Assembly: GCF_000008545.1 (NCBI RefSeq)
Contig: NC_000853.1
Coordinates: 882,465-946,464, forward strand
Length of the DNA: 64,000 nt
Source of the DNA: Thermotoga maritima MSB8
GTDB lineage: Bacteria > Thermotogota > Thermotogae > Thermotogales > Thermotogaceae
Direction: 5' to 3'
In this document: positions 20,982-33,168 of the stretch, piece after piece
How positions within the stretch are numbered: the stretch's first letter is position 1
How the letters are laid out: every line of letters begins with the position of its first letter
The notes under the pieces: generated by a model
Databases searched by the model: none
What the model was told of the DNA's origin: nothing
The model's input: the letters and a program-made list of their open reading frames with translations, nothing else
Translations under genes and position numbers: made by a program

Positions 20982-21894
20982 AGTGTATGTCTTCCAATCT
21001 GTAAGGTGTTTTCTGGTAGATGCAGTAATTCAACCAGTTGCTGAAGAAGAGGTGAGCGTGACTCCACCAAGTGAGAATGGGAGTTTTTGTGGGATCGTCG
21101 TTTGGAAAGTAATTGGCAGGAATCGGCACCTTCAGATTTCGACCTATATCTCGATAGTATTCGTCTCTCAGTGTGTATCTGTCGTACTCGGGATGTCCTG
21201 TGACGAATATCTGTCTTTCGCTTTTGTTTGCAACCACGTAAACACCAGCTTCGTCCGACTCTGCAAGGATCTCAAGCTCCGGTACTTTGTCTATGTCTTC
21301 CTTCTTCACCTCGGTGTACCGCGAGTGCGGCGCCCAGAAGAAGTCGTCGTGCCCCCTGAAGAGGACCGAATCTTTTGCGACTCTGTGCTTGTAAACGCCT
21401 GAGAGCTTCTGTGGGAGTTCGTACTTCGGTATTCCGTAGAAGTAGTACAGTCCCGCCTGAGCCGCCCAACAGATGAACATGGTCGAGTACACGTTGTGAC
21501 GGCTCCATTCCATGATTTCTGTGAGTTCTTCCCAGTAATCCACTTCTTCGAACGGAAGGAGTTCCACGGGAGCGCCCGTGATGATGAATCCATCGAATTT
21601 TCTATCTTTAACAGCGGAAAAAGTTGTGTAGAACTTTAGAATGTGTTCAATGGGAGTGTGTTTCGGTTTGTGAGTTTCGGTGTAGAGTAAGGTCACATTC
21701 ACCTGAAGAGGAGTGTTTCCAAGGAGTCTGAGAAGTTGAATCTCCGTTTTTATTTTGTCTGGCATCAGGTTCAGAATGAGAATTTCAAGAGGGCGGATGT
21801 CCTGGTGGATCGCCCTCTTTTCCGTCATAACGAAAATGCCCTCTTTTGCCAAGACTTTCACAGCAGGAAGACCGCTTGGAACGTTTATTGGCAA
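20980..21894 (-). CDS. metA: Homoserine O-acetyltransferase (MetA family)
   Basis: 304 residues. Catalytic Cys142 is in FICWAAQAG, and the His-Glu pair is in TGHPEYDR near 235-237. Residue 111 is Glu (PVELLPFEE), the position where Glu goes with acetyl-CoA and Gly with succinyl-CoA. The T. maritima enzyme is known from the literature to be an acetyltransferase despite its older succinyltransferase name. The product O-acetylhomoserine feeds metY, whose stop lies four bases upstream. The start is TTG 21894 after GGAGGGATG. A strong hairpin follows. Confidence 0.94.
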
Positions 21895-21898
21895 CTTT

Positions 21899-23191
21899 TC
21901 ATCCCTCCTGAGATTTTCTGAGAGCCTGATCCAGATCGGCTATGATATCTTCCACATCTTCTATTCCAACAGACAATCTTATCATATCCGGAGTAACACC
22001 CGTTTTCAACTGCTCTTCTTCCGTGAGCTGCTGATGGGTTGTCGAAGCGGGATGAATAGCCAGAGTTCTTGCATCACCAATGTTGGCGAGGTGGGAAATG
22101 AGTGTGAGACTGTCTATGAACTTCTTTCCCGCCTCTTTTCCGCCTTTCACACCGAACGTTACAATCGCACCGTATCCTTCTTTGAGGTATTTCAGCGCAT
22201 TTTCTCTGGTTTTATTGCCTTCAGCTATCGGATAGTTGACCCAGCTCACGGCGGGATGCGATTTCAGAAATTCAACGATCTTCAGTGCGTTTTCACAGTG
22301 TTTCTTCATCCTCAAGCTGAGGGTTTCAAGTCCGAGGATGAACAGAAACGCGTTGAACGGGCTCATACAGCTTCCCAGGTCCCTCAAAAGCTGGGTTCTA
22401 CATTTTGCTATGTAGGCTGCTTCTTTGAACGTCTCCACATAACTCACACCGTGGTAGCTGGGATCTGGTTCCACGAGTTCTGGAAACTTTCCGTTCGTCC
22501 AGTCGAATTTTCCGCTGTCTACGATGAGACCGCCTATCGATGTTCCGTGTCCTCCGATGAATTTCGTGGCCGAATAAACAACGATGTCGGCACCGTGTTC
22601 GAAGGGCCTGAATATGTACGGAGCTACCGTATTGTCCACTATCAAAGGAACACCGTGTCTGTGAGCGATCTCCGCTATCGCTTCAAAGTCCGGCACTGTG
22701 AGACCGGGATTCCCGATAGTTTCAAGGTACACCGCCTTTGTTTTCTCGGTGATGGCCTCTTCTATGTTCTTTGGATCTGTCTCATCCACAAACTTCACGA
22801 TGATGCCGGATTTTTTATAGAGAGTGTGTCTGAACAGATTGTACGTTCCCCCATACAGCGCGCTCCCGCTGACGATCTCATCTCCTGGGCCCGCGATGTT
22901 CAAAATGGCGTAAGTTATAGCGGCTTGTCCACTGGCAACCGCTAAGGCTCCCACCCCTTCTTCCAGGGCGGCTATTCTTTCTTCAAGAACTGAGACGGTA
23001 GGATTTCCAATCCTTGTATAGATGAACCCAGGTTCTTCCAGTGCGAAGAGTCTCGCCGCGTGATCAGAGTCTCTGAAAACGTAAGAAGTCGTTTGATATA
23101 TAGGGACCGCTCTCGATCCTGTGGCCTGCTCGGGTGGTTCATAACCTGCGTGAAGAGCCCTTGTGTTGTAACCGTATTTCTTCCAGTCCAT
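21899..23191 (-). CDS. metY: O-acetylhomoserine sulfhydrylase
   Basis: A 430-residue PLP enzyme of the Cys/Met metabolism family. It starts with [10 protein letters not shown] and contains [12 protein letters not shown] and VVDN-type substrate-binding segments; the PLP lysine is in [17 protein letters not shown] (about 207). It makes homocysteine from O-acetylhomoserine and sulfide. ATG 23191 follows GGGAGGTG and is preferred to GTG 23200. The first gene of the metY-metA operon has a good promoter 40-70 bases upstream, and the leader is too short for a SAM riboswitch. Confidence 0.95.
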
Positions 23192-23240
23192 TCTCTCCAC
23201 CTCCCGTGATAAAATTTTCTGATGTCCTCTTTTAGATTTA

Positions 23241-23268
23241 GTATTACCTTACTATATCTTCGTGTCAA
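23241..23268 (-). promoter_or_regulatory. Sigma-A promoter of metY-metA
   Basis: A perfect TTGACA (23268-23263, minus strand) and TAATAC (23246-23241) with 16 bases between. The predicted start is near 23234, giving a leader of about 43 bases. Confidence 0.6.
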
Positions 23269-23281
23269 ATGTTTCAGAGGT

Positions 23282-25407
<2,126 letters not shown>

Positions 25408-25933
25408 TCTTTAGATCGAAAAGATTTGGAGAATTCGCGGGCTTGACAACGATTGCCGAGTCGAGACCGCTTTCTGTTCCACCGCAGGCAACAACCAGTT
25501 CAGACGTTTTAACAAGTCCCGCGTCAGCCGCCATGAGCGTTATCTCCACACCCACCTTCACACCTTCGCTGAACATTCTCAGCGTGTTCGCTATTATCTC
25601 AAGAGGGTAGATTCCACCAAATTTTCTTCTCAGAGACCTTTCACCCGCGGAGAGGGCATGCGTAGCTGTGAGAACATCGTGACCCTTTTCTTTCAACAAT
25701 TTTCTCAATTCTTCGTCGAATTCCTGAGTGTCGGGTTCTTCAAAGCCCGCGTGGTGTGTCACCACAACGAGCTTCATGTCTTCCGGAATCATCTCGAGGG
25801 CCATTCTAGCACTGTAACCCGTAGCGGAAGCGATCAATAGCTTTTTTGAAGAAAGCTCAGAGGCTTTTTGAATTGCTATTTCGAGGGTTTTTCTTGTGTT
25901 CTCCTTTCCTGGTTTTTCGAACAGGACCATCGC

Positions 25934-27865
25934 TCAACCTCCTTCCATCAAAAACTTTTTCCAGATTTCAAGGGACAGTATCGGATCCACGCTGTTCAAT
26001 TTTGAGAGGAATTCAATCTGATGATTGTAGTCCATGAGCTGTAGAACTTTGACAAGAACGCTCACAGGAAGTTTCGATCCATTGACCAGTTCAACCAGTT
26101 TCGCGTAGTCCAGATATTCTATTGTTCTATCGTCAATAAGAGGAATTCCCGGTTTGTCTAGTCTTTTGTATCGAAGATCTCCCTCGAACTTCTCCCAGCT
26201 GCTCACTATTTCTTTCCACACTGGAGCGCAATCCCTTCCACCAAGAAGGTTTTCCCCGTCCTTTACCACCGCGAATATGTACTCATCATCTCCTCCAACG
26301 AACCAGGCGTTCTTCTCTGCCGTTCCTGTTTTTCCCGCGATTTCTTTTCCTGGAATCTTCACCCGAACACCGGTGCCTCTCTCAACCACTTCTTTTAAGA
26401 TACTCTTCAATATTTCACTCGCTTCCTGGGCGGATCTCACAAAAGACGGAACGACGGACAGCACTTTCGGGTACCCTCTGTAGATGATCTTCCCGTTTCT
26501 GTCTTCTATTTTGTCGATGATGTATGGCTCCAGAACCACTCCTCCGTTGAAGATGGCGGAATAAACCTTCACGATCTCTTCCGGGGCTGTTTCCACAGTA
26601 CCAAGAGAAGCGGTGAGATCGTCTGGATACCTGGCTCTCAGCTTCAATACTTCCGTTATAAAACTCCTCACACTCTCTGGTTGCAAATAAGAGTAAAGTA
26701 ACACAGAAGGGATGTTCCTCGAATCAACGAGTGCTTCCTTCAAACTGACTGTTCCTTTGAAGGTTTTATCGAAGTTTTCTGGTTCCCACTCTCCGATCTT
26801 CAGGGGAAGGTCCAGAAGGAGATCGGAAGGGTTTCTTCCCTTGAGAACGGCATAGTAATAATACAGGGGCTTTATGGCTGATCCTATCTGTCTCCATCCG
26901 GTTCCGTATTGAAGGCCGACTCCTCGATAAGCCACTATTTCTCCTGTTTTCACCTTTACACCAACAAAAGCTGTCTTATCATCTTCGACCGTGTTGTACA
27001 CCTTTTTCTGAAGTTCTTTATCCAGTGTGAGATAAACCCTGTAGCCGTACCTGAGTTCGTTCAGCGAAAATCCAAGGTCCTGGGCTTCTCTCACGACCCT
27101 CCAGAAGAGTTCCTCGTCCACGTTCATCTGCTGCGTGTGAAACTCGAGTTTTGAAAGTTCCGCAGAGTAATTCTCGTATTCCTGAGTGCTGATTCTTTTC
27201 TCCGTCAGTAATCTGTCCAGGACGATCTTCGCCCTCTTTCGGGAGGTCTCGGGATCTTTTAAAGGATTGAAGTTCTCGGGGGATTTGATCAGAGCCACAA
27301 GAACACACATCTCCGGCACCGAAAGATCAGAGAGGTCCTTTCCGAAGTATAATTTAGAGGCCGTTTGGAATCCGTATATTCCGTTCCCCATATAGACGGA
27401 GTTTATGTACATCTCGAGGATTTCATCTTTGGTTCTTATGCGTTCAAGCCAGAAGGATATGAAGATTTCCTTCAATTTCCTGACGATGGATTTGTCCATC
27501 GAAAGATAAAGCGTCCTGGCGAGTTGCTGTGTGATGGTGCTTCCGCCCTGTGAGAAACTCAGTGTCTTTATATCCATGATCAACGCCCTCAGAAATCCCA
27601 TGAGGTCGAATCCTGGATGTTTGTAGAATTCCTCGTCCTCGGAGGTGAGGAGTATCTCAACGAATTTCTCTGGAATGTCGGAGAGGTCTATCCAGATATT
27701 CCTGGAGACAAGCAGTGGAGTTCCGTCACTGTAAAACAGTCTGATGGTCGGCACAAGTTTCTCCTCGGGAGGAGGAAGGTCTTTTGTGAAGAAGAAATAA
27801 AGACCCCACAGTAAGAAAAAAGTCAAAAGCGAAGCTATGAAGAAGGATAAAAGGAATTTCTTCAT
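25934..27865 (-). CDS. Bifunctional penicillin-binding protein 1A
   Basis: 643 residues from ATG 27865, which overlaps the ogt stop as ATGA. A membrane anchor at about 4-26 is followed by a GT51 glycosyltransferase domain (SEDEEFYKHPG near 75-85; GGSTITQQLAR at 108-116). The transpeptidase domain has Ser329-Ala-Ile-Lys332, Ser382-Arg-Asn384 and Lys512-Thr-Gly514. It polymerises and crosslinks peptidoglycan. A further 90 or so residues follow the transpeptidase and are not assigned. A longer upstream reading would add 13 residues overlapping ogt and is less likely. Confidence 0.93.
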   Translation of the reverse strand: MKKFLLSFFIASLLTFFLLWGLYFFFTKDLPPPEEKLVPTIRLFYSDGTPLLVSRNIWIDLSDIPEKFVEILLTSEDEEFYKHPGFDLMGFLRALIMDIKTLSFSQGGSTITQQLARTLYLSMDKSIVRKLKEIFISFWLERIRTKDEILEMYINSVYMGNGIYGFQTASKLYFGKDLSDLSVPEMCVLVALIKSPENFNPLKDPETSRKRAKIVLDRLLTEKRISTQEYENYSAELSKLEFHTQQMNVDEELFWRVVREAQDLGFSLNELRYGYRVYLTLDKELQKKVYNTVEDDKTAFVGVKVKTGEIVAYRGVGLQYGTGWRQIGSAIKPLYYYYAVLKGRNPSDLLLDLPLKIGEWEPENFDKTFKGTVSLKEALVDSRNIPSVLLYSYLQPESVRSFITEVLKLRARYPDDLTASLGTVETAPEEIVKVYSAIFNGGVVLEPYIIDKIEDRNGKIIYRGYPKVLSVVPSFVRSAQEASEILKSILKEVVERGTGVRVKIPGKEIAGKTGTAEKNAWFVGGDDEYIFAVVKDGENLLGGRDCAPVWKEIVSSWEKFEGDLRYKRLDKPGIPLIDDRTIEYLDYAKLVELVNGSKLPVSVLVKVLQLMDYNHQIEFLSKLNSVDPILSLEIWKKFLMEGG

Positions 27866-28272
27866 TTTCTGAATCTCTCCAGATCGATCAGGTATTTCTT
27901 CCATTCCAAGCCTGCGCTGAAACCACCGAGTCCTTTCTTAGAAACCACCCTGTGGCACGGTATATAGAGAGGAAGAGGGTTTTTCGAAAGAGCCTGCCCC
28001 ACTGCTCTGGGGGACGTTCCGAGTTTTTTTGCTATCTCGCTGTAAGTTTTCGTCTCACCGTACGGGATTTTTCGAACTTCTTCCCAGACTCTTTTCTGAA
28101 AGGGTGTGCCTCTGATCTCTACCTGGAATGAAAAGCTTTTTCTTTGACCTGAAAGGTATTCTTCTATTTCGCGGAGAATCTCCTCCGAACCTTCTGTTTC
28201 GTTCGATCCCAAGATAATTTTCACTACCTTTCCATTCTCCGTCTGAACAGAAATGTTTCCCGGCACTCTCAT
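27862..28272 (-). CDS. ogt: Methylated-DNA-[protein]-cysteine S-methyltransferase
   Basis: A 136-residue repair protein with the suicide motif PCHRV near residue 106. It also has the helix-turn-helix segment (IPYGETKTYSEIAKKLGTSPRAVGQAL) and the RxVG-type arginine finger. It transfers alkyl groups from O6-alkylguanine to its cysteine. ATG 28272 lies 11 bases after AGGAGG; the in-frame GTG 28281 would sit on that site. It heads the ogt-PBP1A-PK-C unit. Confidence 0.94.
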   Translation of the reverse strand: MRVPGNISVQTENGKVVKIILGSNETEGSEEILREIEEYLSGQRKSFSFQVEIRGTPFQKRVWEEVRKIPYGETKTYSEIAKKLGTSPRAVGQALSKNPLPLYIPCHRVVSKKGLGGFSAGLEWKKYLIDLERFRK

Positions 28273-28288
28273 CGAAAACACCGCCTCC

Positions 28289-28304
28289 TGATAGAATTAT
28301 ATCA
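28289..28304. promoter_or_regulatory. Overlapping divergent extended -10 promoters (ogt and thiN)
   Basis: The sequence TGATAGAATTATATCA contains TGATAGAAT on the plus strand, reading toward thiN, and TGATATAAT on the minus strand, reading toward ogt, sharing six bases. Both are TGn extended -10 elements without clear -35 hexamers. Only one polymerase could bind at a time. Confidence 0.55.
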
Positions 28305-28336
28305 GGGCCTTGAACGAGAAGGAGGAGTAGAAATCC

Positions 28337-28944
28337 ATGGTGTGTATTTTTGCAAACGGTTCCTATGAAGAGTTCGTGGATGTTTCCCGTTGTGAGAAAA
28401 TTGTGGCGGTGGACGGAGGAGCGAACTACTTGAGAACAAGAAACATTGTACCAGATTTTTTCATAGGTGATGCCGATTCGGCGAAAGAGGAAACCATGGA
28501 GTGGTTGAAACAACACGGGGTAACGCTGAAAATATTTCCAAAGGAGAAGGACGAAATAGATCTGGAACTTGCACTTCGAGAGTTCGAAGAAGAAGAAAAG
28601 GTTGTCTTCGGATGGAAAGGAGACCGTCTCGACATGGTGCTTGCTCTTTTCTATCTGTTGAGACGCTTCAAAAACACGATCCTTGAATCACCTTCTCTCA
28701 CGGTTGGTTACGTGGAAGGAGCAAAAACTCTTTCCGCTGTTCCTGGAGAAAAGTGGTCCATACTACCGCTCGGTGGCGACGCAGAAGGGGTGACCCTCAA
28801 GGGCTTCAAATACACCCTTGAGGATGCCGTTATGCCCATCACAAAACCTACGGTGTGAGCAACGAAGCTGTGAGGGATAGAGTCACGATAGAAGTGAAGA
28901 AGGGAGGTTTGATCTACTTCAGATGGAAGAAAGAACCCTCGTGA
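28337..28944 (+). pseudogene. thiN: Thiamine pyrophosphokinase, C-terminal end shifted by a one-base deletion
   Basis: The open frame gives 173 residues ending at 28858 just after MPITKP. Thiamine pyrophosphokinases go on with YGVSNE and a short beta strand end, and exactly that continuation ([16 protein letters not shown], then [13 protein letters not shown]) is in the next frame from 28849 to a stop at 28944. One base is missing near 28847, probably C from a CCC run. Upstream parts look intact: IVAVDGGANYLRTRNIVPDFFIGDAD and EKDEIDLELAL. The enzyme makes thiamine diphosphate from thiamine and ATP. Sequencing error is likely; if real, the last 30 residues of the fold are lost. Confidence 0.82.
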
Positions 28945-30053
28945 TACTGGGTGCCACTGGATCCATAGGGACTCAGACACTCGATGTTTTGAAAAAAGTG
29001 AAAGGAATTCGATTGATAGGTATCTCGTTTCACAGCAATCTGGAGCTGGCCTTCAAGATCGTGAAAGAATTCAACGTGAAGAACGTGGCGATCACGGGTG
29101 ATGTGGAGTTCGAAGACAGTTCGATCAATGTCTGGAAAGGTTCTCATTCCATAGAAGAGATGCTGGAAGCGCTGAAGCCTGACATCACAATGGTAGCAGT
29201 TTCGGGATTCAGTGGATTGAGGGCGGTGCTTGCGTCTCTAGAACACTCGAAAAGGGTGTGTCTTGCGAACAAAGAATCTCTCGTGTGCGGCGGATTTCTG
29301 GTGAAGAAAAAACTCAAAGAGAAAGGAACGGAACTTATTCCAGTCGATAGTGAACACAGCGCCATCTTTCAGGTGATGGAGCCAGAAGTGGAAAAGGTGG
29401 TTTTGACAGCTTCTGGAGGTGCTTTGAGAGACTGGAAAATTTCCAAGATCGATAGAGCAAGGCCTGAAGACGTACTCAAGCATCCCGTGTGGAATATGGG
29501 AGCCCGTATAACGGTAGATTCTGCTACAATGGTGAACAAGGCGTTCGAAGTTCTGGAAGCCATGGAACTTTTCGAGCTGCCCTTCGAGAAGATAGAAGTG
29601 AAGATACACAGAGAGGGATTGGTTCACGGAGCAGTGGTTCTGCCCGATGGAAACGTCAAAATGGTGGTGTCACCACCGGATATGAGAATACCGATAAGTT
29701 ATGCCCTTTTCTATCCGAGACGCGTCGCTCTTGAACCGTTTTTTCTGAGGACCATTAGCCTTTCTTTTGAAGATCCCGATCCCGAAAAATACCCTGCGTT
29801 CTTTCTTCTGAAAGAGATAAAGGATTCTTACGCTCTGAGAACAGCTTTCAACGCGGCAGATGAAGTGGCAGTCGAAGCCTTTTTGAAGGGGAGAATAAGG
29901 TTCGGTGGTATCCACAGAGTGATAGAGAAAACTCTCGAAGAGTTTCAAGGATATCCACAGCCACGAACGCTGGATGATGTGGAGCGAATTCATTTCGAAG
30001 CGATAAAAAAAGCGGAGAGGGTGACAGAATGGTTATCGTCTACTTCATATTGA
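28923..30053 (+). CDS. dxr: 1-deoxy-D-xylulose 5-phosphate reductoisomerase
   Basis: A 376-residue enzyme for the second step of the MEP isoprenoid pathway. The NADPH-binding motif [14 protein letters not shown] is at about 9-22. [11 protein letters not shown] and [11 protein letters not shown] give the metal and substrate site, with the ASGGALRDW flexible loop near 160 and [24 protein letters not shown] after it. It overlaps thiN by 22 bases and rseP by 25. With ispG two genes on, it supplies isoprenoid precursors. Confidence 0.97.
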   Translation: MEERTLVILGATGSIGTQTLDVLKKVKGIRLIGISFHSNLELAFKIVKEFNVKNVAITGDVEFEDSSINVWKGSHSIEEMLEALKPDITMVAVSGFSGLRAVLASLEHSKRVCLANKESLVCGGFLVKKKLKEKGTELIPVDSEHSAIFQVMEPEVEKVVLTASGGALRDWKISKIDRARPEDVLKHPVWNMGARITVDSATMVNKAFEVLEAMELFELPFEKIEVKIHREGLVHGAVVLPDGNVKMVVSPPDMRIPISYALFYPRRVALEPFFLRTISLSFEDPDPEKYPAFFLLKEIKDSYALRTAFNAADEVAVEAFLKGRIRFGGIHRVIEKTLEEFQGYPQPRTLDDVERIHFEAIKKAERVTEWLSSTSY

Positions 30054-31534
30054 TATTGACGGGTGTCATAATGGTCCACGAACTCGGCCACTATCTTTTT
30101 GCGAGGCTCTTTAAAGTGAAGGTTCTGGAGTTCGCGATTGGGTTTGGACCAAAGATTTTTTCTGTGAAGGGAAGGGAAACTACCTTCAGACTAAACGTCT
30201 TTCCCATAGGTGGATACGTGAGAATGCTCGGCGAAGAAGGAGAAGAGATAGCAGACGAGGAAGAGAAAGAAAAGAGTTTCTACGCGAAACCCGCCTGGCA
30301 GAGATTTCTGATCACCCTTGCGGGTCCTCTCTTTTCAATACTCGCGGGTTATCTCCTCTTTCTCCCTATCACTCTTAACTGGGGAATCGCGCTTCCCGGG
30401 ATAGATGAAGTTGTGCCGGGAAGTCCCGCAGAAGAAGCTGGACTGAGACGAGGAGATATCATCTATTCCATAAACGACAAGATCGCTTTTGACACGTCAA
30501 TCATCTCGAACGAGATCCAGAAGGGACTGCCTGTTGAACTGGTTATCATCAGGAATGGTGAGAAGAAATCTCTCAGGTTAACTCCCAGAATGTATCCCGA
30601 AACGTACGAGTTCGTTCTTGAAAGTGCAGAAGGAACTCCTTCGGGAAAACTCGTCTCAGTTAACGGAAACAGAGACACATCTGTTCTCAAAGAATTTGTG
30701 AACGAATACGTGGTTCTTGAGTTCGAAGGAGGAACGGTAAAGGGAATTCTGAAGCAGTTCAACGAAATTCCGGCCCGCTATATGATCGGAATATCCTTCT
30801 CCGGGCTCGCTCCTGTGTTCAAAAAGGACATTTATTTTAAAGAAGGGCTTTTCGTCTTTAAAAAGGGAGATCGTATAGTCCGGGTGGAAGACCAGGAAAT
30901 AGAAGGATGGCAGGACTTGGTGGTGCTTTATCAGAGGCTGACACTGGGAAAAGACACCATGATAGTGAGTTTGCAGGGAGAAAATATCGAATGGTGGAGA
31001 GGACTTTCAGGCAGCGTCAGAGTAGTGATAAAAAGGGGTGACAGCACGATAGAGAAAAACGTGGAGGCCTCATTTTTGAAAAACATCCTCGAAACGCCCG
31101 ATCTCTTGGAGATGGGTGTTCCCCGTTATAAACCGAAGAATCCTCTGGAAGCGGTGAATCTTTCTGTGAAGGCGTGCAACTACGTGTTACTGACGACTGC
31201 CTCTTCTCTGAAGAACTTCTTCAGGAATGTTCAGACAGGACAGATAGTGGGAGTGGTGGGACTGGCGGGCGTGATCAGTGCGGCATCCAAAACGGGTCTG
31301 GAGGCAGTCCTCACAGTTGTGGCTGTGATAACAATCAGTCTGGGTGTTTTGAATCTTCTGCCACTTCCGGCGCTCGATGGTGGTCGCATTATCTTCTCGC
31401 TTGTGGAGATGATCACTCGAAAGAAACTCAATCCCCAGGTCGAAAACATCATTCATTTCCTTGGGTTCATATTTCTCATGATACTCTTCCTTTACATCAC
31501 ATTCCTCGACATAGGAAGGATGATGGGAATATGA
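30029..31534 (+). CDS. rseP: Site-2 zinc metalloprotease RseP (M50B)
   Basis: A 501-residue intramembrane protease. HELGH is near residues 16-20 in the first helix. A PDZ domain near 120-190 is followed by a second PDZ-like region ([18 protein letters not shown]). The C-terminal helices carry LPALDGGRI with the third zinc ligand. It cleaves membrane-embedded anti-sigma factors or signal peptides. The usual order dxr-rseP is kept. The start overlaps dxr, and the stop overlaps ispG by four bases. Confidence 0.95.
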   Translation: MVIVYFILILTGVIMVHELGHYLFARLFKVKVLEFAIGFGPKIFSVKGRETTFRLNVFPIGGYVRMLGEEGEEIADEEEKEKSFYAKPAWQRFLITLAGPLFSILAGYLLFLPITLNWGIALPGIDEVVPGSPAEEAGLRRGDIIYSINDKIAFDTSIISNEIQKGLPVELVIIRNGEKKSLRLTPRMYPETYEFVLESAEGTPSGKLVSVNGNRDTSVLKEFVNEYVVLEFEGGTVKGILKQFNEIPARYMIGISFSGLAPVFKKDIYFKEGLFVFKKGDRIVRVEDQEIEGWQDLVVLYQRLTLGKDTMIVSLQGENIEWWRGLSGSVRVVIKRGDSTIEKNVEASFLKNILETPDLLEMGVPRYKPKNPLEAVNLSVKACNYVLLTTASSLKNFFRNVQTGQIVGVVGLAGVISAASKTGLEAVLTVVAVITISLGVLNLLPLPALDGGRIIFSLVEMITRKKLNPQVENIIHFLGFIFLMILFLYITFLDIGRMMGI

Positions 31535-32565
31535 GAAAGAGTGTGAAAGTCGGGAAGGTGGTGATCGGGGGAGAAGCCCCCGTGAGTGTTCAGTCTATGA
31601 CCACGACGAAGACGGCCGACGTGGAAAAAACCGTCTCCCAAATAAAAAGCCTTGAAAGGGCTGGTTGTGAGATCGTTCGGGTGGCCGTTCAAGATGAAGA
31701 AGATGCGAAAGCAATCAGACGAATAAAGGAACAGATAGAGATTCCCCTTGTTGCGGATATTCAGTTCGATTACAGGCTTGCTATTCTTTCGATTGAGAAT
31801 GGAGCAGACAAAATAAGGATCAATCCAGGTAATATGAGTAGGGATCGGCTGAAGGATGTCGTCGCGGCTGCGAAAGGAAAAGGCATTCCCATTCGTGTTG
31901 GAGCGAACGTGGGATCCATAAAGAGGAGGACCTCAGAAAGGTGGAAAGATCTGGCAGAATCCGCTCTCGAGGAAGTCAGACTACTCGAGAAGGAAGGGTT
32001 CTACGATATCATCGTCTCGGTGAAGAGCTCGGATGTTCTCGAAACGATAAAGGCGAACGAGTACATCGCCGAAAAGGTCGAATATCCCATCCATCTTGGG
32101 GTGACCGAGGCGGGAGTTTCGGAAACGGCCATTGTTAAATCCTCCATTGCTATAGGTCATCTCCTTCTGAAAAACATAGGTGACACCATAAGGGTATCCA
32201 TATCTGGAGATCCAGTGAGGGAGGTTATCGTCGGAAAGAAAATCCTCATAGCCCTCGGTCTCAGGGAAGGTGTGGAGGTGATAGCCTGCCCCACTTGTGG
32301 CAGAGCAGAAATAGATGTCGAAAATATGGCGAAGATGATCGAAGAGAATTTCTTTCACGTTCAAAAGAGATTGAAAATAGCTGTTATGGGATGTGTTGTG
32401 AACGGTATTGGAGAAGGAAAAGATGCCGATCTGGGAGTGGCCGGTCTCAGGGATGGAGCTGTTATATTCGTGAAAGGAGAGATAAAAGAACGTGTTTCAA
32501 AAGAGTTCGTTCTGGAACGTCTCAAATACTATCTGAATGAACTACTCGAGGAGGTGGAACGATGA
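31531..32565 (+). CDS. ispG: 4-hydroxy-3-methylbut-2-enyl diphosphate synthase (ferredoxin/flavodoxin)
   Basis: A 344-residue MEP-pathway enzyme that reduces methylerythritol cyclodiphosphate to HMBPP. The N-terminal TIM-barrel starts with VGKVVIGGEAPVSVQSMTTT. The [4Fe-4S] ligands are in CPTCGRAEID (near 254-257) and MGCVVNGIGEG (near 286). The true start is ATG 31531, overlapping the rseP stop. The shared operon with dxr, and ferredoxin elsewhere in the window, are consistent. Confidence 0.96.
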   Translation: MRKSVKVGKVVIGGEAPVSVQSMTTTKTADVEKTVSQIKSLERAGCEIVRVAVQDEEDAKAIRRIKEQIEIPLVADIQFDYRLAILSIENGADKIRINPGNMSRDRLKDVVAAAKGKGIPIRVGANVGSIKRRTSERWKDLAESALEEVRLLEKEGFYDIIVSVKSSDVLETIKANEYIAEKVEYPIHLGVTEAGVSETAIVKSSIAIGHLLLKNIGDTIRVSISGDPVREVIVGKKILIALGLREGVEVIACPTCGRAEIDVENMAKMIEENFFHVQKRLKIAVMGCVVNGIGEGKDADLGVAGLRDGAVIFVKGEIKERVSKEFVLERLKYYLNELLEEVER

Positions 32566-33167
32566 AAGTCAAAAAATGGGTCACCCAGGACTTCCCGATG
32601 GTTGAAGAATCAGCTACAGTGAGAGAATGTCTGCACAGGATGAGGCAGTACCAGACGAACGAATGTATTGTCAAAGATCGGGAAGGCCACTTCAGAGGAG
32701 TGGTGAACAAGGAGGATTTGCTGGATCTGGATCTTGATTCTTCTGTATTCAATAAAGTTTCTCTTCCGGACTTTTTCGTCCACGAAGAAGACAACATCAC
32801 CCACGCTCTTCTTCTGTTTCTGGAGCACCAGGAGCCTTACCTTCCGGTGGTTGATGAAGAGATGCGCCTCAAGGGTGCTGTGAGTCTTCATGATTTTCTT
32901 GAAGCGCTCATAGAGGCTCTGGCGATGGACGTTCCTGGTATCCGTTTTTCTGTCCTTCTCGAGGACAAACCTGGAGAGTTGAGGAAGGTTGTAGATGCCT
33001 TAGCGCTCAGTAACATAAACATCTTATCCGTTATCACAACAAGGTCAGGAGATGGCAAGAGAGAGGTTCTCATCAAAGTGGACGCGGTAGATGAAGGAAC
33101 ACTCATCAAGCTTTTTGAAAGTCTTGGGATAAAAATAGAATCCATCGAAAAGGAAGAGGGGTTCTGA
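32562..33167 (+). CDS. CBS-pair plus ACT domain protein
   Basis: 201 residues: two CBS domains (about 1-125; WVTQDFPMVEESATVRECL and FVHEEDNITHALLLFLEH) and an ACT domain at about 130-195 (FSVLLEDKPGELRKVVDALAL). CBS domains bind adenosyl nucleotides and ACT domains bind small ligands, often amino acids. The protein is a likely sensor or regulator; its target is unknown. It overlaps ispG by four bases and precedes uppP by one. Confidence 0.88.
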   Translation: MKVKKWVTQDFPMVEESATVRECLHRMRQYQTNECIVKDREGHFRGVVNKEDLLDLDLDSSVFNKVSLPDFFVHEEDNITHALLLFLEHQEPYLPVVDEEMRLKGAVSLHDFLEALIEALAMDVPGIRFSVLLEDKPGELRKVVDALALSNINILSVITTRSGDGKREVLIKVDAVDEGTLIKLFESLGIKIESIEKEEGF

Positions 33168-33168
33168 C

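Noticed and set aside
21755..22945. Long open frame (396 codons) antisense to metA and metY
   Set aside because: It spans two well-conserved genes in reverse and encodes a Phe/Ser/Arg-rich chain with no motif; a shadow frame.
23191..23240. SAM (S-box) riboswitch before metY
   Set aside because: The leader from the predicted start is about 43 bases, too short for the roughly 100-base aptamer, and no aptamer helices are seen.
31174..31530. N-terminal extension of ispG
   Set aside because: The frame is open far upstream inside rseP, but family alignment and the ATGA overlap place the start at 31531.
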